Assembly (NCBI RefSeq): GCF_000014445.1
Contig: NC_008531.1
Location: forward strand, 341,001-405,000
Direction: 5' to 3'
DNA: 64,000 nucleotides
From: Leuconostoc mesenteroides subsp. mesenteroides ATCC 8293
GTDB lineage: Bacteria; Bacillota; Bacilli; Lactobacillales; Lactobacillaceae
In this document: one piece after another, positions 19,022-29,654 of the stretch
How the letters are laid out: each line of letters opens with the position of its first letter
Numbering within the stretch: the first letter of the stretch is position 1
The notes under the pieces: model-generated
Databases searched by the model: none
Told to the model about the DNA's origin: nothing
The model's input: only the letters and a program-made list of their open reading frames with translations
Program-made: the position numbers and the translations under genes

Positions 19022-19303
19022 ATGCGTTTAGATAAATATCTTAAAATTTCGCGGTTAATTAAGCGTCGGACGGTCGCCAAAGAGATTGCTGACCAAGGAC
19101 GAATCTCAATTAACGGTAAAGTTGCTAAGTCATCATCAGATGTGTCCACAAATGATGAATTAGAAGTACGTTTTGGAAACAAAACGCTGACAGTTAAAGT
19201 ACTCAAAATTGTTGAAACAACCAAAAAAGAAGAATCTGCTGACATGTATGAAGTTATTAGTGAGAAATTTCAGCAAGATTTTCGTAAAATTGGTGACGAA
19301 TAA
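19022..19303 (+). CDS. rqcP: S4-domain RNA-binding protein RqcP (YabO)
   Basis: A 93-residue protein that is almost entirely an S4 RNA-binding domain ([36 protein letters not shown]). In Bacillus, YabO/RqcP binds obstructed 50S subunits with RqcH and aids C-terminal alanine tailing in ribosome quality control; the family also resembles Hsp15. Start ATG 19022 follows AGGAGA. The position between mfd and divIC is the conserved Firmicutes order, which supports orthology to YabO. Confidence 0.88.
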   Translation: MRLDKYLKISRLIKRRTVAKEIADQGRISINGKVAKSSSDVSTNDELEVRFGNKTLTVKVLKIVETTKKEESADMYEVISEKFQQDFRKIGDE

Positions 19304-19384
19304 TAGCCAAAATGTTTAAGTTAGTTTAAATATTATTGTAAAATGATAAAGAACGTGACAAAATTACATTAGGTAGAATTCACT

Positions 19385-19783
19385 ATGGCGGGTAATTTTA
19401 AAAGAAGACAATCAAATATTACACCGTTAAACCCAGCGATAGCACGTGAAATTAAAAAATCAGAACGTGCTAACTCGGAAGCGGCAAAACATTATCGCAA
19501 GGCGCACGCGCGACGGGAGAAAAAAATTCTTCTTTTTGGCGGGTTGATAGCGATAATTTTTGTTGTGCAACTCTTGATAGGCCAAGTGAAGTTGCATGCG
19601 GCTAATCAAGAACTAACGAATACACAAGATCGTTTGGAAAAAGTCCAAAAAACCAATACTGATTTAACTGCTGATACAAAACGTTTAAAAGACGCAACGT
19701 ATTTACAGCAACTACTACGAGACAAATATGGTTATTCAAAGCAAGGAGAACTTGTTTATAATTTACCATCCGATAATAATTAA
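19385..19783 (+). CDS. divIC: Septum formation initiator DivIC
   Basis: A 132-residue bitopic division protein. A basic cytoplasmic N-terminus (~1-50) is followed by one membrane segment (~51-72, ILLFGGLIAIIFVVQLLIGQV) and an extracellular coiled coil (~75-110, ELTNTQDRLEKVQKTNTDLTADTKRL). The last part, LLRDKYGYSKQGELVYNLP, is the conserved FtsB/DivIC end. It partners FtsL and DivIB at the divisome. It has the expected place between yabO and tilS and ends just before a hairpin that overlaps the tilS start. Confidence 0.9.
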   Translation: MAGNFKRRQSNITPLNPAIAREIKKSERANSEAAKHYRKAHARREKKILLFGGLIAIIFVVQLLIGQVKLHAANQELTNTQDRLEKVQKTNTDLTADTKRLKDATYLQQLLRDKYGYSKQGELVYNLPSDNN

Positions 19784-19808
19784 GGAAGCGCCCTAGGGGT
19801 GCCTTTTT
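19783..19808 (+). terminator. Hairpin with T run overlapping the tilS initiation region
   Basis: AAGG...GCGCCC and GGGTGCCTTTTT form an imperfect stem with a T run just after divIC. It looks like a terminator or attenuator, and its 3' arm contains the only purine-rich site (AGGGGTG) ahead of tilS ATG 19814. It may limit tilS-hpt-ftsH expression. Confidence 0.55.
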
Positions 19809-19813
19809 CGTAT

Positions 19814-21106
19814 ATGACAGAAAAAATTTTGCAAACTATACAACAGTATAATTGGCCAGAGACAGTTATCGTTGCAGTTTCTGGTGGTGTTGACTCCGTA
19901 GTTCTAGTTCATGCGTTGTCAAAAACTAAGGCCAACCTTGTTATTGCACACGTGAATTACAGGTTACGTGAGGAAAGTGATGATGATGCTGACTTCGTTC
20001 GGCAGCTTGCGACTCAAACTGGTGCCATATTTGAAGAACAGGTCTGGCAACATATTCCTGACCATGCAGTGGAAAAAGCAGCTCGTCAATTTCGTTATGA
20101 TTTTTTTGAGGAGTTAGCTCAAAAGTATCACACGAATACAATCGCTGTTGCCCATCACGCAGACGATCAAGCAGAAACAGTCCTTCTTAAGATGATACGA
20201 GGAGGGCGACTACAACAAATGGGTGGCATGCAAACAAAGAACCATAAAGTTATTAGGCCCTTTTTGTCGATAACTAAACAAGAACTAATTACTTATGCAC
20301 AGGATAATCATTTGGGGTGGCGTCAGGATAAAACGAACTTTGACGTTGATTATACGCCGAGAAATTTATTGCGTAACGATGTTTTACCAAAATTAACAAC
20401 TATTAATCAACGAGCCGTCAGACATATTAATAATATGGCCGCACAAATTTTACAACAACAGCGGTTAATTGATAATCAGGCTAAAATATACGCTAATGAT
20501 ATTCAAGACTGGCAGAAGATTCCTACACTTTGGCAACTACCAACACTGAAATATTGGCTTCAAAAAAATAAGCTATTTAACATTAAAGAAAATCAACTGC
20601 AACAAATGATTCAATTGTTGAGCAATACCCATAAACCGAATGGAAAAATTGCTCTGGCAGATAATTTTGAGTTCATAAAAACTTATCAAAAAATTAGTAT
20701 ACAAAAACAACAAAATATGGCGCAAGTTTTGACGCCAGTTATGTTAAAATTGAATCAATGGCATTCTTTTGCAAAAACAACGTTCATGTGGACTGATAAT
20801 GTCCCTATGAACGGCCAATCATTTATCAAGTTTCAGCTTACGCGTTCATTACCATATCTAAGCTTGCGCCCAGCAAAAGCGAGTGATAAAATTGCTCTCA
20901 TAAACGGCCATAAAAATTTACGACGTTTAGCAATTGATGAGAAACTGACGCCGCAAGAACGTACAATGATGTGGGTTCTTGCGACAGCCGATGATGAGGT
21001 AATTGCAGTGCATTTACGCAGTAATCAGTGGCGTGTAAATGCGGATTTTGCTGTTAAAGAAAATACACAGCCATATTGGCTCGTATGTCAAATTGAGGAA
21101 ACCTAA
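19814..21106 (+). CDS. tilS: tRNA(Ile)-lysidine synthetase
   Basis: Modifies C34 of the CAU-anticodon tRNA-Ile to lysidine so that it reads AUA. The 430-residue protein has the PP-loop ATPase motif SGGVDSVV near residue 23, HHADDQAET (~110) and the C-terminal TilS substrate-binding domain. ATG 19814 is preferred. A GTG at 19799 is also in frame, but it lies within the hairpin loop region and would add MPFSY. The stop codon abuts the hpt GTG. tilS-hpt-ftsH is a conserved essential run in Firmicutes. Confidence 0.93.
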   Translation: MTEKILQTIQQYNWPETVIVAVSGGVDSVVLVHALSKTKANLVIAHVNYRLREESDDDADFVRQLATQTGAIFEEQVWQHIPDHAVEKAARQFRYDFFEELAQKYHTNTIAVAHHADDQAETVLLKMIRGGRLQQMGGMQTKNHKVIRPFLSITKQELITYAQDNHLGWRQDKTNFDVDYTPRNLLRNDVLPKLTTINQRAVRHINNMAAQILQQQRLIDNQAKIYANDIQDWQKIPTLWQLPTLKYWLQKNKLFNIKENQLQQMIQLLSNTHKPNGKIALADNFEFIKTYQKISIQKQQNMAQVLTPVMLKLNQWHSFAKTTFMWTDNVPMNGQSFIKFQLTRSLPYLSLRPAKASDKIALINGHKNLRRLAIDEKLTPQERTMMWVLATADDEVIAVHLRSNQWRVNADFAVKENTQPYWLVCQIEET

Positions 21107-21646
21107 GTGGATAACGATATACAAGAAGTGTTGTATGACCAAGAAAGTATTCAAAAAGCGGCAGAGCGTTTAGGAAAACAAATTACCCAAGATTATGCGG
21201 GTTCAACGCCTTTGTTTTTATCAGTGCTGAAAGGCGCCTACCTTTGGACAGCTGATTTACTGCGCGAAGTAGATTTATATGCTGAACTAGAATTTATAAA
21301 AATCTCTAGTTATCATGGCGGTGTCTCAAGTTCTGATGAAATAACGCTCGTAACAGACGTTCGCTCAGATGTTCGAGGACGAGATGTTATCATTTTAGAA
21401 GACATTGTCGATACTGGACAATCATTACTTTTTTTGAAAGAATTACTTGCGAAACGTGGTGCAAAATCAATTAAAGTAGCGACTTTACTTGATAAGATTG
21501 AAGGTCGAAAAGTCGAAGTTGATGCTGACTATGCAGGATTCAATGTTCGTAATGAATTCGTGGTTGGTTACGGCCTTGACTATGAAGAGCACTACCGCAA
21601 TTTACCTTATGTCGGTATTTTGAAAAAAGAAGTATACACTAAATAA
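21107..21646 (+). CDS. hpt: Hypoxanthine-guanine phosphoribosyltransferase
   Basis: Converts hypoxanthine or guanine plus PRPP to IMP or GMP in purine salvage. The 179-residue enzyme shows the PRPP motif LEDIVDTGQS (~residues 98-107) and the flexible-loop segment SSYHGGVSSS. It starts at GTG 21107, immediately after the tilS stop, with GAGGAA at 21094-21099. It would use bases imported by the NCS2 permease encoded at 29951. Confidence 0.95.
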   Translation: MDNDIQEVLYDQESIQKAAERLGKQITQDYAGSTPLFLSVLKGAYLWTADLLREVDLYAELEFIKISSYHGGVSSSDEITLVTDVRSDVRGRDVIILEDIVDTGQSLLFLKELLAKRGAKSIKVATLLDKIEGRKVEVDADYAGFNVRNEFVVGYGLDYEEHYRNLPYVGILKKEVYTK

Positions 21647-21673
21647 ACTTCGAACAAGAATTGAGGAAATACA

Positions 21674-23776
21674 ATGAACAATAATAAAGGTGGCTTCTTA
21701 CGAAGCAGTGTATTCTATATTTTCATATTTCTTGCTGTTGTAGGAATGGTTTACGGCTTGTTTGGTAACGATAAGACAACCACGAAAACGATTACATCAA
21801 GTGAATTTATTAAAGCACTGAATGATAAAGAATTGAAGTCAGTTACAGTACAGCCTGGTAACAGCATCTATAATGTTACTGGAACGTATAAGAAGGCACA
21901 AACAGCAACCAAGGATAAGGGACTTAGTTTATTCCAACCTACACAAAAGGTAACTAAGTTTACGTCAACTTTGCTACCCAATGATGCGTCGCTAAAGTCA
22001 GTGACAGACGCTGCTACAAAGACTAAAACAGAATTAGTGACTAAACAAGCTGAAAATTCTGGATTTTGGTTAAACTTGTTGGTATCCTTAGTACCCGTTT
22101 TGTTGATTGTTGCGGTATTTTACCTGATGATGAACCAAGCTGGTGGCGGAAAAGGTGGTCAAGGTGGCATGATGAGCTTTGGTAAATCCAAAGCCAAACC
22201 TTCAGATCCCAAGGATAACAAAGTACGTTTTGCTGATGTTGCTGGTGCCGAAGAAGAAAAACAAGAACTGGTTGAAGTTGTTGAATTTCTAAAAGCGCCA
22301 AAGAAGTTTGTGAACTTAGGGGCTCGCATACCAAAGGGTGTATTGCTAGAGGGACCTCCCGGAACCGGTAAAACGCTTTTGGCCAAAGCCGTTGCTGGTG
22401 AAGCTAGCGTACCATTTTTCTCAATGTCAGGATCAGATTTCGTAGAAATGTTCGTTGGTGTTGGTGCATCCCGTGTTCGTGACTTATTTGAAAATGCTAA
22501 GAAATCTGCGCCAGCCATTATCTTCATTGATGAAATTGATGCAGTTGGTCGTCGTCGAGGAACAGGCATGGGCGGTGGTAATGATGAGCGTGAGCAGACT
22601 TTGAACCAAATTTTGATAGAAATGGACGGTTTCGAAGGTTCTGAAGGTGTTATTATTTTAGCATCTACTAACCGTTCTGATGTCTTAGATCCAGCGTTGC
22701 TTCGTTCAGGTCGTTTCGATCGTAAGATTTTAGTTGGAGCGCCGGATGTTAAAGGACGTGAAGCAATCTTAAACGTCCATGCAAAGAACAAGCCATTGGC
22801 AGACAATGTTGATTTGAAAGCTATTGCTCAGCAAACTCCAGGGTATGTTGGAGCGGATTTGGAAAACTTGTTAAATGAAGCGGCATTACTTGCTGCCCGT
22901 CGAAACAAGTCCAAAGTTGATGCTGCAGATATTGATGAGGCTGAAGATCGTATTTTCCAAGGTCCAGCCAAGACAAACCATAACATGTCTGAATCAGAGC
23001 GTCGTACAACTGCCTATCATGAAGCTGGTCATGCGTTAGTAGGATTAGTTCGTTCAGAAGCTTCAGTCGTTCGAAAAGTTACTATTGTTCCGCGTGGTCG
23101 CATTGGTGGTTATGCCTTAATGACGCCTAAGAATGATCGATATAACTTAAAATATTCAGAGGCTAAGGAGCAACTGGCTGGTTTGATGGGTGGTCGTGCC
23201 TCAGAAATATTTATGTTTAACGAAGCTAGTTCAGGCGCGTCAAATGATTTCCAACAAGCAACTGGTTTGGCTCGTCAAATGGTTACGGCTTTCGGAATGT
23301 CTGATAAGTTAGGCATGGTTCAACTTGAAGGTAATGCTAGCGTTGGCTATGCTGATCAAGCTGGTAACCGTGCATACTCTGAAGAAACAGCTCGTTTGAT
23401 TGACGAGGAAGTACGTCGTTTGGCACGTGAAGCATTTGATGATGCTATTGCTATATTGCGCGACAATAAAGACAAATTGACAGCAATTGCTGAGGCTCTA
23501 CTTGAAGTTGAAACATTAGATGAAAAGCAAATCAAGGATATTTATCTAACAGGAACCTTTACTCGTAAGGATATCCAAGATGATACAGAGCTTGCAAAAG
23601 CAAAGTCGTTTGAAGAAGCAAAAGCTGCTGCTGATGCTAAGGATTCACAAGCTGAACAACGCTTTGAAAAACAAGATGAAGAAAAGTCATCTGACGATCA
23701 CTCAGAGTCCAAAAATGAGGATACTGATTCAACAGATAAGTCAGAAACAGATGACAATAATACAGAAAATAAGTAA
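21674..23776 (+). CDS. ftsH: ATP-dependent zinc metalloprotease FtsH
   Basis: Membrane-anchored AAA+ protease that removes damaged or unassembled membrane proteins. The 700-residue protein has an N-terminal membrane segment (~8-28), a second near 131-151, Walker [11 protein letters not shown] (~227), Walker [11 protein letters not shown], the second region of homology ending in RSGRFDR, and the zinc motif HEAGH (~449). A highly acidic, Glu/Asp/Ser-rich tail of about 60 residues ends it. Start ATG 21674 has GAGGAA upstream. A hairpin terminator with a GUGA tetraloop follows. Confidence 0.97.
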   Translation: MNNNKGGFLRSSVFYIFIFLAVVGMVYGLFGNDKTTTKTITSSEFIKALNDKELKSVTVQPGNSIYNVTGTYKKAQTATKDKGLSLFQPTQKVTKFTSTLLPNDASLKSVTDAATKTKTELVTKQAENSGFWLNLLVSLVPVLLIVAVFYLMMNQAGGGKGGQGGMMSFGKSKAKPSDPKDNKVRFADVAGAEEEKQELVEVVEFLKAPKKFVNLGARIPKGVLLEGPPGTGKTLLAKAVAGEASVPFFSMSGSDFVEMFVGVGASRVRDLFENAKKSAPAIIFIDEIDAVGRRRGTGMGGGNDEREQTLNQILIEMDGFEGSEGVIILASTNRSDVLDPALLRSGRFDRKILVGAPDVKGREAILNVHAKNKPLADNVDLKAIAQQTPGYVGADLENLLNEAALLAARRNKSKVDAADIDEAEDRIFQGPAKTNHNMSESERRTTAYHEAGHALVGLVRSEASVVRKVTIVPRGRIGGYALMTPKNDRYNLKYSEAKEQLAGLMGGRASEIFMFNEASSGASNDFQQATGLARQMVTAFGMSDKLGMVQLEGNASVGYADQAGNRAYSEETARLIDEEVRRLAREAFDDAIAILRDNKDKLTAIAEALLEVETLDEKQIKDIYLTGTFTRKDIQDDTELAKAKSFEEAKAAADAKDSQAEQRFEKQDEEKSSDDHSESKNEDTDSTDKSETDDNNTENK

Positions 23777-23781
23777 AATAG

Positions 23782-23806
23782 AAGTTGACGGTGACGTCGA
23801 CTTTTT
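23782..23806 (+). terminator. Terminator after ftsH
   Basis: AAGTTGACG-GTGA-CGTCGACTT, a 9-bp stem (one G-U) with a GNRA-type loop, then a T run. Confidence 0.85.
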
Positions 23807-23884
23807 ATTTTGTCATGTGTTTAGCAAATACAAAAGTAATAAACTGTTAAATAAAAAAATATTAAATTAAACATAGGGAAAATT

Positions 23885-24778
23885 ATGGCAGATCAATTTA
23901 TCAAAGCAATTACTAAAAACAAGTATTTTCGTACGTTTGCCGTAAATGGGACCAATCTCGTCCATCAGGCAGCGCAAATCCACGAAACATCGCGTATTGC
24001 TGCTGTTGTTCTTGGACGTGGTTTGTTGGCCACGACCTTGACAGCTCAGGCCGTTTTGAAAGGTGAAGAAACCTTATCAACAAAAATTAATGGACGCGGA
24101 CCAATTGGCAATGTTGTAGTAGAATCTGATGCTAAAGGAAGTGTGCGTGGCTACGTAACCAATCCTAACCTTGAGACACTTATAAATGAAGCGGGACAGC
24201 TTGATGTGGCTAAAGCTGTTGGAAAAAATGGCTTTCTACAGGTTACAAAGTTTGCTCCCTACTCTGATCCTTACATAGGTCAGAGTCAATTGGTTAGCGG
24301 AGAAATTGGAGACGATTTTACATATTACTTAGCACAATCAGAGCAAACACCATCGGTTATAGGTGTTTCCGTTTATATGAACAGTGATGATACGGTTGCT
24401 GGAGCAGGTGGCTTTCTTGTTCAGGCGCTACCTGACGCTACTGATGAAGCAATTGATCAACTTGAGCTAGCTCTAAAAAACATGAAACCACTTTCTGAAA
24501 TGATTCAAGAAAGATATACGCCATTAGAAGTGCTTGAAGAGATTTTTGGGAAAGGTGAAGTTGAGATACTTCAAACAGCTGGCATCGGTTTGGCCGCAGA
24601 GCCATCCAAAGACGCTTATGCTAAAATGTTGCTCACACTTCCAGCATCTGAAATTCAGGCAATGATCAAAGAAGACCATGGCGCTGAAATTGTGGGAAAG
24701 TTCTCCGGAAAGCGTTACTTTTTCACAGAGGAACAATTATCCGAAATTTTGAAGCAGATTGAAAAAAATAACGAGTGA
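23885..24778 (+). CDS. hslO: Hsp33 family chaperone HslO, lacking all redox-switch cysteines
   Basis: A 297-residue Hsp33 homologue with the usual N-terminal fold (GRGPIGNVVVESDAKGSVRGYV at ~75-97) and the C-terminal layout PASEIQAMIKEDHGAEIVGKF. In normal Hsp33 the C-terminus holds CxC and CxxC, which bind zinc and form the oxidation switch. Here the matching positions read QTAGIGLAAEPS and GKFSG, and the whole protein contains no cysteine. Redox control by disulphide formation is therefore impossible as written; it may be constitutively active or controlled by unfolding. Start ATG 23885. It has the conserved place between ftsH and lysS. Confidence 0.9.
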   Translation: MADQFIKAITKNKYFRTFAVNGTNLVHQAAQIHETSRIAAVVLGRGLLATTLTAQAVLKGEETLSTKINGRGPIGNVVVESDAKGSVRGYVTNPNLETLINEAGQLDVAKAVGKNGFLQVTKFAPYSDPYIGQSQLVSGEIGDDFTYYLAQSEQTPSVIGVSVYMNSDDTVAGAGGFLVQALPDATDEAIDQLELALKNMKPLSEMIQERYTPLEVLEEIFGKGEVEILQTAGIGLAAEPSKDAYAKMLLTLPASEIQAMIKEDHGAEIVGKFSGKRYFFTEEQLSEILKQIEKNNE

Positions 24779-24807
24779 CTTTGAGATTATTGTTTTTTTT
24801 GGTATGA

Positions 24808-26352
<1,545 letters not shown>

Positions 26353-26359
26353 TAAATCA

Positions 26360-26389
26360 TTGACAAGTCGTTACACAATTAGTTATAAT
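26360..26389 (+). promoter_or_regulatory. Promoter of first tRNA-Asn
   Basis: TTGACA (26360-26365), 18 bp, TATAAT (26384-26389): a near-perfect vegetative promoter. Confidence 0.85.
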
Positions 26390-26490
26390 AATATAGTTGT
26401 GTTAGCGACATCATTCCGACTTAGCTCAGTTGGTAGAGCACCTGACTGTTAATCAGGTTGTCGCCGGTTCGAGCCCGGCAGTCGGAGTTT
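26385..26490 (+). repeat. Duplicated tRNA-Asn unit, copy 1
   Basis: 106 bp from the -10 region through the tRNA and its following TTT are repeated at 26564-26669 with only two mismatches, both in the 5' leader. The units are offset by 179 bp. Confidence 0.85.
26415..26487 (+). tRNA. tRNA-Asn (GTT)
   Basis: A 73-nt cloverleaf: acceptor TCCGACT pairs with AGTCGGA, D arm AGCTCAGTTGGTAGAGC, anticodon loop CTGTTAA (GTT at 26448-26450), T arm GCCGGTTCGAGCCCGGC, discriminator G. CCA is not encoded. Confidence 0.97.
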
Positions 26491-26495
26491 TATGA

Positions 26496-26526
26496 GAAGC
26501 AAATCATCTTGATTTGCTTCTTTTTT
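26496..26526 (+). terminator. Terminator after first tRNA-Asn
   Basis: GAAGCAAATCA / TGATTTGCTTC with a 3-nt loop followed by six T. Confidence 0.9.
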
Positions 26527-26539
26527 ATGTGATAAACTG

Positions 26540-26568
26540 TTGACAGATTTTCTCACTCATGGCATAAT
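26540..26568 (+). promoter_or_regulatory. Promoter of second tRNA-Asn and tRNA-Thr
   Basis: TTGACA (26540-26545), 17 bp, CATAAT (26563-26568). Confidence 0.8.
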
Positions 26569-26669
26569 AATATAGTTGTGTTAGCAACGTCATTCCGACT
26601 TAGCTCAGTTGGTAGAGCACCTGACTGTTAATCAGGTTGTCGCCGGTTCGAGCCCGGCAGTCGGAGTTT
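26564..26669 (+). repeat. Duplicated tRNA-Asn unit, copy 2
   Basis: Second copy of the 106-bp unit at 26385-26490. After this copy the sequence runs straight into tRNA-Thr instead of a terminator. Confidence 0.85.
26594..26666 (+). tRNA. tRNA-Asn (GTT), second copy
   Basis: Identical over its 73 nt to the tRNA at 26415-26487. It is followed after 4 nt by tRNA-Thr, so the two share a transcript. Confidence 0.97.
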
Positions 26670-26670
26670 C

Positions 26671-26743
26671 GCCGACGTAGCTCAGTTGGTAGAGCACGGG
26701 TATCGTAAACCTGGGGTCGGAGGTTCGAATCCTCTCGTCGGCA
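26671..26743 (+). tRNA. tRNA-Thr (CGT)
   Basis: Acceptor GCCGACG pairs with CGTCGGC, discriminator A. Anticodon stem CGGGT/ACCTG encloses loop ATCGTAA, giving anticodon CGT for ACG codons. T arm GGAGGTTCGAATCCTCT. Confidence 0.95.
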
Positions 26744-26762
26744 CTATTATGCATATCTTGCA

Positions 26763-26794
26763 AAGCAAATCATCTGAGGTTTGCTTATTTTTTT
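26763..26794 (+). terminator. Terminator after tRNA-Thr
   Basis: AAGCAAA / TTTGCTT stem followed by a T run just before the rluE-like gene. Confidence 0.8.
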
Positions 26795-26812
26795 ACAATG
26801 AAAAGGACGCAA

Positions 26813-27355
26813 TTGAAAAACATGATTGTACTATTCAATAAACCGTACAATGTTTTAACTAAGTTTACTGATGCTGAAGGGCGACCAACTTTGGCTGACT
26901 ACATTGATATTCCACGGGTTTATGCCGCTGGTCGTTTGGACATGGACAGTGAGGGCCTATTATTGCTGACTGATAGCGGTAAACTGAATCATGAATTGAC
27001 TGATCCTGATAATAAAGCCTATAAAACTTATGTTGTTCAAGTAGAAGGGGTCCCAACAAAGTCACAACTAAAGCAACTTGAGCAAGGTGTGGCGTTAAAA
27101 GATGGGTTAACTTTACCAGCTAAAGTCAAACGTATTCCTTATCCAAAATGGTTATGGGAACGAGAGAAGCCAATCCGTATTCGTAAAAACCAGCCAACGA
27201 GTTTTATTCAATTAAAAATAAAAGAGGGCCGTAATCGGCAAGTACGCCGTATGACAGCAGCTGTTGGTATTCCAACGCTACGCTTGATACGGACACATAT
27301 TGGTGAATATCATATTGCCGACTTAAAACCAGGACAATATCGAATTGTGAAGTAA
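26813..27355 (+). CDS. rluE: Pseudouridine synthase, RsuA/RluE family
   Basis: A 180-residue 23S rRNA pseudouridine synthase of the RluE type, lacking the S4 domain found in RsuA and RluB. The catalytic Asp lies in AAGRLDMDSEGLLLLT, and the family end motif EGRNRQVRRM is present. I place the start at TTG 26813, where AAGGA (26803-26807) is 5 nt away. An ATG at 26798 sits at the end of a terminator without a Shine-Dalgarno, and ATG 26822 is a further option. E. coli RluE modifies U2457; the target here is inferred from family. Confidence 0.85.
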   Translation: MKNMIVLFNKPYNVLTKFTDAEGRPTLADYIDIPRVYAAGRLDMDSEGLLLLTDSGKLNHELTDPDNKAYKTYVVQVEGVPTKSQLKQLEQGVALKDGLTLPAKVKRIPYPKWLWEREKPIRIRKNQPTSFIQLKIKEGRNRQVRRMTAAVGIPTLRLIRTHIGEYHIADLKPGQYRIVK

Positions 27356-27425
27356 TGATTTTGTGGTGCAAAAGCATCATAAACGGTTATAATAGTAAAA
27401 GATGTAAATTAAAAGAGGTGACCTC

Positions 27426-28142
27426 ATGGGACGTAAATGGGAAAACATTAAAATGAAGAAGGCGCAGACTGATGGTGCTGCCGCTAAAGTTAACAGTAAG
27501 TATGGCATTGAAATTTATGCTGCAGCGAAGCAAGGTGGCAGTCCAGACCCTGAGGCTAATTCAACATTAAAGTTTGTTATTGAACGTGCTAAGCAAGCAC
27601 AAGTGCCAAAGCACGTTATTGAACGTGCCATTGAAAAGGCAAAGGGTTCAGGGGATGAAACCTTTATCGAGGGACGTTACGAGGGATTTGGACCAAACGG
27701 TTCATTGATTATTGTAGATACGTTGACATCAAACGTTAATCGTACAGCTACAAATGTGCGCACAGCTTTCAATAAAAATGGTGGAACTTACGGTGCTGCT
27801 GGCTCTGTTAGTTATTTATTCGATGAAACAGGCGTGATTGTTTTTGAGGGTGAAGATGCCGATGCTACGTTGGAAACACTGCTAGACGCTGAAGTTGATG
27901 TTCGTGACGCCGAACAACAAGATGATCATATTGTTGTTTATACAGAACCAACTGCTTTGCATCAAGCAATTGCTGCTCTGCGTGAAAGTGGTGTGAGCGA
28001 TTTCTCAACTACGGAAATCAGCATGTTGCCACAATCAGAAATGACACTGGCAGGCGAAGACTTAGAAATTTTCGAAAAGTTAATTGATGTATTAGAATCT
28101 GACGATGATGTTCAAAAAGTTTATCATAACGTCGAATTATAA
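27426..28142 (+). CDS. YebC/PmpR family DNA-binding protein
   Basis: A 238-residue protein of the YebC/TACO1 family (opening [21 protein letters not shown], with [13 protein letters not shown] motif [20 protein letters not shown] in the middle). Family members act as transcription regulators, and recent work ties one group to relief of ribosome stalling at proline runs. The start ATG 27426 follows AAGAGGTG. A TATAAT at 27388-27393 is a likely -10. It is followed by a bidirectional terminator shared with hemH. Confidence 0.92.
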   Translation: MGRKWENIKMKKAQTDGAAAKVNSKYGIEIYAAAKQGGSPDPEANSTLKFVIERAKQAQVPKHVIERAIEKAKGSGDETFIEGRYEGFGPNGSLIIVDTLTSNVNRTATNVRTAFNKNGGTYGAAGSVSYLFDETGVIVFEGEDADATLETLLDAEVDVRDAEQQDDHIVVYTEPTALHQAIAALRESGVSDFSTTEISMLPQSEMTLAGEDLEIFEKLIDVLESDDDVQKVYHNVEL

Positions 28143-28150
28143 TAATAAAT

Positions 28151-28181
28151 AAAAAACGCAATGGCATTCATTGCGTTTTTT
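28151..28181. terminator. Bidirectional terminator between yebC-family gene and hemH
   Basis: AAAAAACGCAATG / CATTGCGTTTTTT with a 5-nt loop. Confidence 0.9.
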
Positions 28182-28190
28182 ATTTGTGAA

Positions 28191-29138
28191 TTAATTTTGT
28201 GCAAAATGCCGATTCGCAAGAGAAGCAATATATTTGGAAAAATCAATATGTTCATTAAAAGGTTGGACAACATCAAAGACTTCGCCACCTGCCTGTTTGA
28301 AAATATCATGATTTTCAACGTGAATTTCTTCGATGGTTTCCAAGCAGTCGGCTACAAATGCTGGAGTTGCTACTAGGACACGTTTGATACCTTGGCTGGG
28401 CAGTGACCTTAGTGTGTCACTTAAGTATGGTTTGACCCACTCAGTTGGCCCAAATCGTGATTGGAAAACCTGGTGAGTATTATCAGGTGTTAACGGCCCA
28501 ACGCGCTCTAAAACGCCTTGTGTGGTTGCTGTACAGTGGTCAACATAAGGGTCACCACGACGAACATATGATTCGGGAACACCATGATAACTAATGATTA
28601 AACGATCATAATCGTTTTTAGCCCACGCCTCGCGAATGTCTCTAGCTAATAAATCCAAATAGGCTTCATCGTTGTAAAATGACTTAACAATGTTAATGTT
28701 TTTGTCGGCCTTACGGACTTGATCAATGACTGATTGTGTTGATGTAACAGAATATTGGGGAAACAGTGGCAATACAACAATGTCGTCAGCGCCCGCCAGA
28801 CGCATTTCTTTCAGTGTTTCTGCAATGTTAGGCTTACGATAAGTCATTGCACAACGAACAATCCAGTTTGGTTGTAATTGCTGTACTTGCTCAACTTGTT
28901 TTTTCGCATAGACCATTAATGGCGAACCGTCTTTTCGCCAAATTTTTTGGTAAAGTTCAGCTGATTTAAACGATCTCTTAGGCAAAATTTTACCTCTTAA
29001 AATGGGTTGCCAGAGTAGTCTGGGCATTTGAATAACGTTGGTATCTGATAGAAACTCTTTTAAATATGCTTTCACATCATCTGGATGTGGGGAGTCAGGG
29101 GTGCCTAGGTTGACTAATAATAGACCTTTTTTATTCAT
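28191..29138 (-). CDS. hemH: Ferrochelatase family protein HemH (CpfC)
   Basis: Inserts Fe2+ into a porphyrin. In Gram-positives the enzyme of this family normally uses coproporphyrin III. The 315-residue protein opens with [23 protein letters not shown] and has the active-site His in [10 protein letters not shown] and the C-terminal segment [14 protein letters not shown] with the catalytic Glu. It is monocistronic, and no other heme-synthesis gene is in the window. Many lactic acid bacteria lack the rest of the pathway, so it may act on exogenous porphyrin. About 370 bp upstream (29139-29511) hold no gene I can support. Confidence 0.93.
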
Positions 29139-29513
29139 ATGGAAGCGATCCTTATCTAGTTTAATATTTAATACTATAACTCAATTTTTGACTAAAATGT
29201 ATGTCGAAAAGCCAAAAATTGTGATAAGGATAACTATTGTCCTTTTATTTAGAAATTATTTTTGCTTACAAAAATAATTCGAATTTGTTAATAAATACTA
29301 TATTTTTTTCTCGGATTGTTTGCTCTGACATTATAGTATGTCGAGACTATGTTTTTTAAGCCTTAAATCATCAGCACAGTTTATTTTGAAAATTGAAATA
29401 ATTTCCATAACAATAGAATTAGGATTGAGTAATGTCAGCATATTCGTCGTGGAGAAAAAAGCCTGACAACGTCTAAAATAAAAGGAATTGTTGATTATTT
29501 AAGAAGAGATAAT
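29139..29513. other. AT-rich intergenic region without a supported gene
   Basis: Only very short ORFs without Shine-Dalgarno sites occur. The one structure seen is an inverted repeat with arms GACAT/ATGTC at 29327-29342 of unknown meaning. It must contain the minus-strand hemH promoter, which I could not place with confidence. Confidence 0.5.
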
Positions 29514-29538
29514 AAAAAGCCGCAACCGGAGTTGCGAC
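29514..29538 (-). terminator. Terminator of tRNA-Glu
   Basis: On the minus strand GTCGCAAC-TCCG-GTTGCGGC followed by TTTTT. Confidence 0.88.
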
Positions 29539-29544
29539 TTGATA

Positions 29545-29616
29545 TAGCTCGTGAGAGAATCGAACTCTCGATTCCGCCGTGAAAGGGCAGCGTCTTAGCC
29601 ACTTGACCAACGAGCC
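29545..29616 (-). tRNA. tRNA-Glu (TTC)
   Basis: 72 nt read on the minus strand: acceptor GGCTCGT pairs with ACGAGCT (G-U at the first pair), anticodon stem CTGCC/GGCGG with loop CTTTCAC (anticodon TTC), T arm GAGAGTTCGATTCTCTC. Confidence 0.95.
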
Positions 29617-29654
29617 ATGGTCAATAATGTCAATCTGTATCAGATGACTATAAT

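Noticed and set aside
22159..22806. A 215-codon open frame on the minus strand within ftsH
   Set aside because: It is opposite a highly conserved gene, has low-complexity Ser/Pro/Arg composition typical of an antisense shadow, and has no Shine-Dalgarno.
29139..29513. Possible small gene or RNA between hemH and tRNA-Glu
   Set aside because: Only very short frames without Shine-Dalgarno sites and no clear promoter-terminator pair on one strand.
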